A model generated the notes under the pieces. The model had not been told where the DNA came from. It saw only the letters and a list, made by a program, of their open reading frames with translations, and searched no databases. The position numbers and the translations under genes are program-made. 64,000 bases of DNA from Melieria omissa (lineage: Eukaryota > Arthropoda > Insecta > Diptera > Ulidiidae): positions 48,555,993 to 48,619,992 of the forward strand of contig OZ020267.1 of assembly GCA_963971225.1 (NCBI GenBank), given 5' to 3'. Positions within the stretch are counted from its first letter, which is position 1. Each line of letters starts with the position of its first letter. Shown here one piece after another: positions 44,901 to 56,900 of the stretch.

Positions 44901-47900
44901 GTCTTGGATAGTTAAAAATTGTGCGCCTTGACATTTCATTAAGGCGTCGCAAACCCTGAGAACCGAGTAAGGGCATGGCACGTTAAGTACTCACTTGACC
45001 AATTAAGCAAAAAATACTTTATTACCTGTTTATTCCTGGTGATTTCTATCTGTCAAAAATATAACTGTCACCAAAGAAAATAAAGATTTTTCTTCATATT
45101 CTTTGCTTTAACCAATTTGCCTACTCATTTTCATCCCCAATATGGTCCGACATATACGCACGTAAATAAAATTACAACTTCACTTCCACCGCAAAATTAT
45201 TTGACAAGCTGGAAGCAGACTTTGATTTACTATTATTTGTCTCAATGAGCATTTCTCCAGAAGTAACATACATAACTACCGAATTTCATACATATATTTA
45301 TACTAAATCAAATTGTTACAATGTGGGAAAATAAGTGTTGAACTTGGGATGCCTCAGTTATCATCAGGCTGCTGGAACATAGCAACTTCGCGGCGAATTT
45401 TATTGATGACCTCAGCAAGTGCTTGCGGATGCACTCCCGCCTCAATCAGCTTGACGCAGATATCAAGGCTTTCAGTATCCAGGCCTGTGTTGAGTAATTG
45501 GGAAATATTCTGTATGTTACTCCGTATCATCCGCGACTGTTGAAGCTTTAAGTAGTTGCTTCCGTTAACCCGACCAGCTGCTTCTGTGCCACCAGACACT
45601 GTCCCTGATCTATTTGTCGTGTCGGCTTTCATTTCCTCAAATTACTCTAGGACAGCCTAATCCCCATTAATAAAAACGACAACTCCCAACAAATGATTTT
45701 CCGGTTGTTCCCATTTCGCAACAAAATCAGTGTTGCCAGATAAATTTTAAGCAATCCGCCTAAAATGACGATTTCCCCCTAAAAACTAAGATTTCCCCCA
45801 AATTTAAAATGAACACATAATATTTATATTTCCTGAAAATTGCTCATTTTGTTTGGTGCATGAAATTAAAAAAGACCCACCCAGCCAATATATCTGAACA
45901 CGGTGTTGATGTAACAAAAATGCAACCTGGTTGGCCACAGACATTTTAAAAGCATAACTTAAAGATGTCTGAAAATATTTTCTCCTAAATTATTTATCAC
46001 AAAGTTTCCCCCAACCTAACAAATAAAGCACAAATCTAGGGAGGGAAAACCCCTAATCTGGTAACACTGACCAAAATTACAAACGATGCCCACAAACAGT
46101 GCGGCCAGTTGTTCAAAACGAATACACAAAAATATCGATAACATTTTCTATCTCCATTAAGTGTACGATACCTGGCAACGATTAAGCGATTGGAAAGTGG
46201 GAGAGCCGGTAGCAACACCTGCACAGAACATGGCACAATAACAAGGTAGTGTTACGGGCGAGCGAATTTTATTTTTTTCTCGTCAGAGTTCGGTGGGTTG
46301 TCAAAAATTTTTGTCCGTTTTGTTTACACTCGGCGTACAGCATTGCCAGCCAACTCTTTTTCTGTGAAATTTGAAGTATTTTTGCAATGATGAAAGAAAA
46401 TTATTTTTCAAATTTTCGTTAACTTTTATGAATTAACGCAAAGTCGGCGAACTATGGACTTAGCACTTTTGCCCCTCATTGTAAAACAACAGATTAAAAC
46501 AAAGAAGTTATGTACTTTTGCTGTTAATTTGTGTATTTTTACGTTTTCGAATAGACCAAGTGCCCTATTCGATGCTGGCAATACTGTTGGCAAGTGAACC
46601 GTCCGTCCGATTTGACAATGAACCGAACAAAAACACTAACAAAATAAACGTGAATTTTGTTGCTTTTTTCCTGCCACTACCTTGTTATTGTACCATGACC
46701 CACAACAAGTGCTGTGGCTATTTTAATAGGCAGCATCAGGTTTCGACCGGGCAATTCCACAATCGTAGTAACCAATACCAAAAAGCGTACAGAAATCAAA
46801 ATTTTCGTAGTGAATTTAGACAAATCCAATGAAAATTCGGCACATTCGCCGATTTCATATACCTTAAAAAAAATGTGCAACACGTAACTCTTTTTTGGTA
46901 ATCGGTTCTAGTAATTGGTGCTGCCAAATCATTTCTCCCGCATTTTTCTTCGCAAAGAGTAGTAGATTAGGTTCTAAGCTGTGTTGCCACGACCAATAAA
47001 AATTTTTTACCAAATGCTTAAGAAAAACTTACCAAATCCTGAATGGTTTGGCTTCGCGGAATCAGAATTTTTGCCCAAATCATACATTTAGACTTAATGT
47101 AAACGTGGTATTAATCAGCTGCATTGCTGCCAATACCTATTGAATTTGCCTTAAGACTGACATTTACGGGTTACTGTCTCCGTTTTCTTTAATAGATTTG
47201 GTACTACCACATAACGAACTTATGCAGACGAAGCAAGGCGCATAAATAAGGCGGTAGCACCATGGCAAAAACCAAAATGCAATGCATTTTGCTATTGCCT
47301 TTTGTCATGTGAAAATGAATATATGTGTAAAACTATTGTTACTACCACAAATATTGGTTCACGAGTCAAACAGCAGCCAACGAGTGCTGTGGCCGTTTTC
47401 ACAAACAGGACGACCAGGCGTCAATAACATTGCTCGACAAAAAATTAATCGCGTGCATTTTCAAACAAAAGTATTTTCTAGACTAAACAAATTTTGGGCC
47501 GAAATAGAAAATTTAGTTAAAAAGAAACAATTTTTCTCTTTTATGTCACTCATATCTTCATCATTGCACAAACGCAAATATTAAAAAAATATTTGAAATG
47601 TGTAGGTCCTTACAACCTTTAAAAAAGACTTTGGGCCAGAAATGGAAAATGACTATGAATTGAATTGACTATGCCAAGTTACTATAGGAGATAATTTATT
47701 TTATCTATAAGAAATCATTCTAAATTTTATTAAATTTTATTTAAATTAATTTTATTGAAAATGGTCGAAATAATCACTTGTTTACAACTTTCACCGTCAG
47801 TAACTTCCCCAAATCGAATCTGATTTGGACAATCTGTATATCTCTGGAAAGGCTAATGAAGATAATTCTGACCGAAGGCTAATGTGTTAGTCGAACGATT

Positions 47901-50900
47901 CGTTTACGAGATATGTGCTTATAACTAAAACAACAGCGAAACAACTGAGTTTCGAAGATTTTTCGAAAACACTTTATAAACACATTTTTTGATTTTCAGT
48001 TTCGTGTTCAGCTGCCAAAAGTTAATCTAGAAAACATTTTTATTTTTAGGTGCATTTTTCGTGTCGAGTAGTGTAATCACAAGAAAAAGTAAAATCAGCT
48101 GCGAAGCTGCCACTATCTATTGAATTCTATCTTGCAGACAAAGTATACTGACAATTTTTGCCAGAGTTAAAAAATCAAATTGCTATTTATCGAATTTACT
48201 TACAAGTTCGGTGTGAATACCTATATTATTACATCATGCATTGATCCAATGCCATTGGACATATCGATGCTTGAACACGCTCAGGAATGTGATGCACAAC
48301 CGTAAACGCTACCGAACACTGGCAGTCCGGTAACTCTACATATTAGATTAAAAAAGTCTGGCAGCTCTGCAGGGAAACAGTCAATAAACATTTACCAGGC
48401 TTTTTTTTACGAAGGTGGTGCAAATTATCGTGAACGTTGCGTGGGGATCTAATGGCTGACGATTTGCAAAATTACAAACTACAACTGCAACAAGTAAGTC
48501 GTAACCAGAAACATTTTTGTTTTAATATAATAGAACTAGCCTCGCCAATAACTGTGGATATCCTGTACGAATTCAGGTAGAAGCGGGCCTCTTGACCGAC
48601 CCTAACAATGAAGAGCTGCAGAAACTGAAAAAAGACCTGGAAGAGGTAATTGAGCTGACGCGAGACCTTATAAAAACACAGCTGGAGGAACAGAAAAAGT
48701 CTGCATATGTAGAACCGTCATCATCGAAAACATCAACATCTGCTTACTACGATGAAATCGAAGCTGCCTTACTTGAAGCCGAGAAGTTAGTGGTACCCGC
48801 TAAAAATTGGAAAATCGGGGATAAATGCCAAGCCCGGTGGATGGAGGATGGCCGCTTCTATGACGCCACTATTGAAGGCATTAGTGAAGACGGAGAAGTA
48901 AATGTTGTTTTCGACGCTTATCAGAACCGTTCAACAACGACCCTGAAAGAGCTCCGCGAACGAACGTCACGCAACGAGGTGTTTCCCTCAAATAAGTAAG
49001 AACTTTTTATCCATTGACCAAACGATGTTAATTATCTGATTGCAGGCGCCACCGACCCAACCAAAAGGAATACCTCAAGAAGCGGAAACAAAAAAAATTG
49101 CAGCGTTTCAAGGAGTTGGAAGAGGAGCGTGAATCAGATAAAAACAAATGGTTGAATTTCACGACAAAGAACTCTAAGAAACCCGGCATGAAAATTAAAA
49201 GCATATTCGCATCGCCCGAAAATGTGACAGGTCGTGTCGGCATAGGAACATGCGGAGTGTCCGGCAAAGGTATGACCGACTTCACTGTAGGCGAGAAATA
49301 TCGAAAAGGCCTCTAACCACATGACTGCAATTTAGTTTTTGCCAATAAATATGCTTAAATACCCAAGAATCGAAAATAGTTTAAATAGTGTGGTCAACCA
49401 TAAGGCGCTTACTTACTTGGATAAAACCTTGCACTGTTCCAGCAGATTCCCCGATTGGTCCACAGATATTCGCTTCTGCACGCGGTACTGGTTATCGCAA
49501 GCATCCCTGAGCGTTTGTAAAGAAAGCGAGATATCGCCAGCTCTTTCGTGAATACGCGCCAGCAGCAGTAGTTCCTTAGTACGTAATTGTAAACCCGCGA
49601 TATCCTGATCGTTACTGAAAATAAGCATGCATGCATGTTCGAGCTAATGTACATATCGACAAAACAAAATGCAATTACATTTTTGGTTGCTCGCTGCCGT
49701 TATTAAGAGTATCCGCAGCATTCGAATATTGCTTCAACTTCAAATACAGCTCAGCCAAGTCCAATTTTAGTCCGGCGTGATCAGGAGTTTTAATAGCTTC
49801 CTTATAGTATTTTATAGCCCGTACATACTGGTGCGTCTTTACATAAGCACGTCCCAGTTTACTTGCAAGTAAAGGATCATTGGGATTCATATTCAAAGCC
49901 TTCTGATAGGCGTCCACAGCTAAATCAGGCTCTATAAGATTTAAGTATAATAGGAGACAACAGTGGCCACTTATATTGCACATTACCTTGTATCGACATA
50001 TAAGCTTCGCCTAGCATTAAAAAGCTTTCAGGCTCCGGGCAAGTGTCCACTAGTTCTTTAAAGCATTTAGCAAAAGCAACACGATCCTTGCGATGTTGCA
50101 AGTGTATGTGTGCCAGTTGTGTTTTGGCCTGCGAATATTTTTTCCAAAGGTTAACTATCTTAACTGCGATTTTAAAAATCGTTATATGTATGTACTGGCA
50201 GAGCCTTGCAGGTTTAAAAGTAAGTTTTAAGTCAACTATTGCCCCACTACATCAAGTTCTTCTTAAACCTTTGTTGATCACGTTCGATTTTTATGAAAAA
50301 TTCGTATCTACTCATTTGAAGGGCTATCACCATATTTGAGGTAATTTGGCGTATTAACTCTTAACCTATCGTTGAGATTTTTATTCCAATAAAATAAAAA
50401 ACACGTACCAAATTATTTCGCACTAAGAGTACTTTCCCCAAGTTTGAAGTCAAATGGCGTAAAAAAATCATATCTCTTCATATGAACCCTGAAGTTTTGA
50501 TTTAAAAAAAATTAGATACACGTGTCAAATTGTTTTTGATTTGTTGGTGTTTCACCGAGAATGATATCATTCATCATGTCACGATCATTTTTGAGGGTGT
50601 TGTAGTTTGGGTCACTAAGCAAGCATTGGGGCATTGCTGAGTAGAGCATTCAAGAATAATGCACGTTTTTGTACTCCAGGAGCTGGTGTACGGCATAGGC
50701 ATGGCACATGCTGACCGTAGAAAACTTGGAGCAAGTTTTAGTTTTTTATGGTAATAAGTAGTTAAATAAAAAAATGATCCATCCTTTTTCGAATTTCCGA
50801 AAATTCACTAAGTTCCTGGAATACAAGTTTCATGAAATACTACCAGTTACCCCCGGCCTTGCACGGACGAATTTCATGCTTTCATTGAAATAATTTTTAT

Positions 50901-53900
50901 TCCCCAACTAGCAGGGCCTCACGCCTTCGCACACAAGTCAATTGGTTCAATATGTTAAATCAGTTTTCTCTTAATCCTTCTTTGACCCAGTCAGATTCTT
51001 ACGAGATAATAATTGTCGGACTGCGAGTATCCTAGGCCTCAAAAGGACCGAGATATCCATTCTAAGAAGGACTCACAGGACACTGGCTAATCGGAGCACA
51101 CGCCATCAGACAGGGTGCCAATGCAAGAGACTTTGGAGGAGCTGCGATTGCGCTGAAGAGGAAGAAAGCGCACAGCATCTCTTCTGTCATTGCCGAATAC
51201 TTAGTAGAAATGGGTCGCATCCTTCTATTGGAAGACTAGGTTGGGCGTGGCACCACCCACACTATTCAAATTTACATACATATAATCCACATATTACATT
51301 TAACACTAGGATGAGCGACTACTTCAGAGGCGCTTAGTGGAGCAACTGGGCGAGGCCCATAAACGATGATCAGCTGTTCCTACAATTTTCGCCCAGTTAG
51401 GTGTGGCATAGACAGGTGTACAAGGTTGGCAGGGACCTACAGTTTTATGCCGATTCCGAACGACGAGTTCGGAGCTTTTTCATAGGCAATTTTTACTCTC
51501 AGAGGTTTACCATTTCCTGCTGAGAGGACAGCCGCCGCAGCGCCAATGATGTAAAGCGCAATTGATGGTGCGTCCGGTTCCATAAAATTTCCGTATCAAA
51601 GATAACACAACTCACGCACACAACTTTTAAGTCTAACATTATTTGAAAGAACAATTTCCAGCCGTACTTTTTGTAACAAACAGATATAGTTAAGGATTTT
51701 ATAACCCCCCTTGCGTGCGCCACTGCAAAAATACAATGTAATAAAGTCACCGAGCATGATTGTTCGTGTTTGAATAATTTTTGTTTAACGGCTTACGTAC
51801 ATTTGTCATATATTTACGAACGGGCCTCGCCAAACCCAGTTGCTCCACTATGCGCCTACAAACATAAAGTGGTCACATTTGTTCTACAAAATCGATGCAA
51901 ATAAACTTTCGTTGGTTTCATTTCATTTAGAAAACATTAGCGGTATTTGGCAAAACAAATTTCGGCGATCAGAGGTAAGGAAAAAATTTGGCGACTACTC
52001 AAAGTCAAAATGGGCCTGGGAAAGCCCAGTTGCACATCCTAGTGTTAAGAAATTAAACTTCCTCTAAGACGGGATTTTTTAAAATTCGGTGTTTAAAGAT
52101 GCAAAATATGAGTTAAAGTGTTGTGCTTTTGACTCTGCTAGCTATAGATATACACAACTTAGGAAAATAGTTTAACAAATGTGTTATGTTCTTATTTTTG
52201 TTTGTTATAAACATCATAAAACATGATTTAATTCACAGAGACCCAGCTTAAAATAAAAATTACACGATTTGCTACTGAACTTAACGAAACATAATTTTGT
52301 AACAGTTTCAGTATTTAAATTAAGAACGACAAAAAAGTACTTTTTAATTTGTTTAATAAAAGCTTTCAATTTTGACCAAAAAATAACAGTTTAAAAAACT
52401 TTAATTTTAGAGTAAAAAATTTACGTTAATTTTTGTCGAAAAAAAATTAACAGCCCTGTTCCAGAATCCGAATCGGATCGGAAATGGATTTGATTCCGAC
52501 CGTCGGTGTTCTACATTCCGATTATCGGAAATATTTTCCGATGCAACCCTGTTCTCAAATCCGATTAAGTTCGAACTAATTTGAATCGGAAATTTGGTGT
52601 TCTGCATTCCGATTATCGGAAATTTTTGTCGAAAATAATCCGCTGAACAAAAAGCTGGTGGAATTGAAATCGGAAAGCAGCAAAACGAAAACAAATAACG
52701 AAAATGTAAGCAAATAAATGAAACATCGTGTTAAATAAAACTAATAAATTCATTTTTAATCACGGGAAAGCATAAGACTGCTGACCAGAGCAAAATGGTC
52801 TTGGATTTTATGGAGGAGAATGCGGACACCGCGAAAGGTTTCTTTAAAGGCGACAAAGTCGATTTTGAAAATAAACGGAAGCATTTAACGCAGTCGCTGA
52901 ACGGGCAAGGACTACCAACAAAAAGTGTAACGGGATGAAAAAAGGTGAGAAGTAAATTAAATCAATTAATTTTATAAAATTTTCTTCAATCATAGAGTTG
53001 AGTTGATTGGAAAAGTGAAGTAAGAAGGAAGCTAGCGCATAATAGAAGAGAAGCTTTAGTGACCGGCGGTGGACCTTTTAAGAAGCACACACTTTCCGAA
53101 ATGGAAAAGGCGGTTGCCTTTTCTACCGATCGTTGAAAGCCTCCTTCGGCAAGAAATTGCAAAGCCGTAGCCAATTTCAATTCTGGCGGAATGGAGCATT
53201 GCCGAAGGAAAGGTTTCACTTCGGTCAAGATCATGTTGAATGCTGCTTTGTTTAGGCGGTACTTAGTAATAAACCTTAAATAGGAAATTTTGAACATAAC
53301 TGAAATGACTTGTACTAGTTACGACGAATCTGGCAATTCCATGGGATTGCTGTGGTCTCGCAAAATTCTGCGCTTTTTCAACGGCGGACTGCTCGTTCTC
53401 AAGCAATACTGCCAATAAAATAACCCAACTCATTAAATAAAATAAAAAATCTTACAAAATTTTACAATTGCCTTTTTCATTTGAACATTAAAAGCAAACA
53501 GCTGATTGAAGCTTTGTTTAATTTGCTAACAATCGGATTCGAAATAAACTTCGAATGTGACAATTCCGCTCGGATTGCAGAACACCTCTTCAAATCGGAA
53601 TCGGATTTCATTCCGATTCAAATCCGATTCCGACTCGGATTCTGGAACAGGGCTGTAAACTAAAAGAATAACATTTATATTTGTCTAGCAAAGAAAATAA
53701 AAAAAATATGTAGTTTTGCCTAAAAAACTAAAAGAAATAAAAACATTAAAAATATTAAAATAAAAAAAAGTTATTTATGTCCTAAAAAGAAGACCTAAAA
53801 AATAAAACTAAAAAAATTTTATTTTTGCCCAAAAGAATAAAACACACATATAATAAAAAATAATAAATAGAAAATAACGTTTATTTTTGCCCAAAAAATA

Positions 53901-56900
53901 AAAGTTAAAAAGTACTTCCTTCCTTTGACTTTTTTTTATAAAATGCTGTTAAAATCTGTTCCAGTAACCGTAGAAAATATTTTTAATGTACAACAAAAGC
54001 AATTTAAAGTGTATGATTCTTGAAAATGAAAATGTGTACAAATTTTTCAACTTTCGTCGTCAGTTACTCCATAAAATCTTGTCTGATTTGGACAATCCGT
54101 ATAACGTTAAAAAGAACAAGGCATTATTTTTTGGACGTTAGATTCATCGAGATATGTGCTTATAACCCTTTCCCTGGGGAGAGCAAACATGTTTAAGTTA
54201 TCGATTTAGTCTCCATACATTTTTTTTTTTAATTCTTGTTACCGAACCCTGTTTCTTAGAGTGTTGTCAAATGACAGCAACCTTATCGTTCTGACTGTAA
54301 TATGTAATTACTTAAAAGAGTCAAAGTTACTTAAAAAAGTCTAATTAAAAGTTTCTCTTATTATTTTCTGCTTCTTCTCTCTTTACTACGTAAAGATAAA
54401 GATAAAATATTAAAAAAATATTTATTCTTATCTTTTTTATACTTAAATATTCAGTTCATTAATTTTGTAAAATAAAATGTCAAACTATTCAAAAAATTTA
54501 TTCTTGAAATCATAGAGAATTCCGACGTCAACAAAGTGGCATGTTGCCATAAGGCAACAAACTCAAAATTAGTCAAAAAAAAAAAATAGTCGGTCTCGAT
54601 AGGTCAGCGGGTAGCGCGCTGGCTTCTCATTCCGAGCGTCCCAGGTTCGATTCCTGGCTCGGGCTGGAAAAAACACTAATTTACTTCTATCGCTATCCAT
54701 ATGAAGGGAATGAGAATTACAAGACGCACAAGTGCGCTCTTGGCAGGCAATGGCAAAACCTCCAAGTGTGAAAGAAAAACTGCCAATCGCCGTTCGGATT
54801 CGACGTTAAGCTGTAGGTCCCCCCCACCCTTTCCACCATCCGTTTGAAAAGTGTGCTGTATCACATGTTGGAAAAAAACAGTGTTGCATACACATTTCAA
54901 ACGGGTGGAATTTGTGGTATCACAAGGGTCCCATAGGCCTAAGTGTGTCTCTTACAGAGGCAGCCATAATAATCTAACCTAATTGCAAATAAATATAGAA
55001 AAATATAACTTGTAATGCAACTGTAGAAATGTGTAACTAATTTATCTGTAAGTATATTTGAAGATAACGAATGATTTTTGTTTTATAATTGGTCCAAAAA
55101 ATCATTCAAACAATACAAACTACCAAATGGGTGAAATTTCACCCGAACATCTTATGTGTGAGTTTTTTTAACGTCGGATGAGGGTTAAAACAAAATTAGT
55201 ACAAAAAAATATTTCAGTAAAAAATAATCATTAAATAAATAAATTCATATTAGTAAAATTAAAAACAAAAAAGCTACTAATGAACACGAACCGTACAATT
55301 TTTAAAATTTGCACATAGGCATCTAAACCAATACACCTGATTCTGACCCTCCAACATTTAAAATTTTCACCAATGCATACGACACATCGACTTCCAAATA
55401 CCTTTTATAAGGGATTATAGAAAGATGATGATGATTAAAGAATCGGTTAAATTCAGATTAAGATTAATTTCGGTAATTGCTGCTGCAATGCAGTAATCTT
55501 TTCTACTTTTACTTACAGTGGGTGGCCAAGCAATTAGCACGCTTCAAGCAACCAAATATTTCAAACAACGACTTTTTCATAATGATTTCACAATTCGAAT
55601 GCACACTCGAGATTTGCAACAAATGTTCAATTTAATACTGCAAACAAAGTCCCGTTATCGTGCACACCCACGGCACTTAAACTCACAAATGCCATTAGAA
55701 ATACCATGGGACAAATAAGCTAAGCAAACAAGAAAACAAAAAGCGTTTGGAAACGATTTGAGTACATATTGCTTCTACTCAAACATGAAAATGTCGATTT
55801 TTCGTAAGGGTGCTAATTGCTTGACCACCCACTGTACAATATATGTGCAATATAAAAAATTATAATAAGATAATGAGCAAGACACCTGAATATAGTACGA
55901 TTGCCCTGGACGAATAGCTGCTAGGAGATTGATTGCTTTCGACACATTGCAATTCTGTAGCATGAACTCTGCCTGGGCGATGACAAGTCGTCCTTCTTCA
56001 GTTGTACCCTTAAATTCCTCCATTGCACACTGCAGTAAACGCTCACTTTCAAAAGAGCACTGTGCATCTCCCATTTCTTTAAAAGTGCTTATAAGTTCCA
56101 AGAAAAGTGTAACCTGTTTGAAATTTAACATAACGATGCCATACGAATATCCATTAAATGCAATAATGCTTAAAAGTTACACAATGCGTGAAAATTAAAG
56201 AAAATCTAAGGATTAAGTAAGGATTCACACCTTGTCTGCTGTAGTAAATCCGTAACTTAAAGAAGCAGCTGCTGGCTTACTGTCAGGAGCGCGGTGCCGC
56301 AACTGCTGTTGGTCAACGTTGATTCCATGAGGATAGCCCAACAACTGCATTGCGGTAAAAAAGGTCTTCTGTGCTTCCTTCAGTTGTTGTTGGTTTTTTT
56401 GTATAATACCCAACAGCAGGTGATACATCGGATTGTCGCGCACGGCAAAGTCGTGCGACAACGCCATCTCCAACGACTGCATCGCCTTTGCAAATTGTTG
56501 CATCCGTATGAAGATATGTGCCAACAGCAAATGGCCGTCCGTATAAGTGCCATCAATGTCGGTGAGTATGTGATTTAATGTTGCAGCTGCCATAGCTATG
56601 TCGCCACAGAGCAATTCTACTTTAGCACGCAGAAATGTAGCCTGCAGGTGACCGGGGCATGTCCGCAGCACAGCTTGCAGTATGCTCAAACAGTGTTTTA
56701 ATGTAATGTGGGTTGATTCCTGGGGCAGACCCAAATTGCTGCTAGAGTGGATCAGATGTATCTGCTTGGGAGAATGTCGCAGAAGCTCCAGTGCTATTTG
56801 AAGCATAAAGTCCGGGTTAAACAACCTTAAATATTCGGATCCAAATGCAACCGACTCCACCATACGCAGCTGCGATTCTGTGGCGTCGAAGAGGATTTTG

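Noticed and set aside
49417..49428. Alternative donor of IFT139 exon 5 after EQCK (49428)
   Set aside because: Joining there shifts the frame of exon 6; only the donor at 49416 gives the conserved continuation.
54595..54668. Functional tRNA gene
   Set aside because: Box A and B are good, but the acceptor stem does not pair cleanly and the sequence runs into a SINE body.
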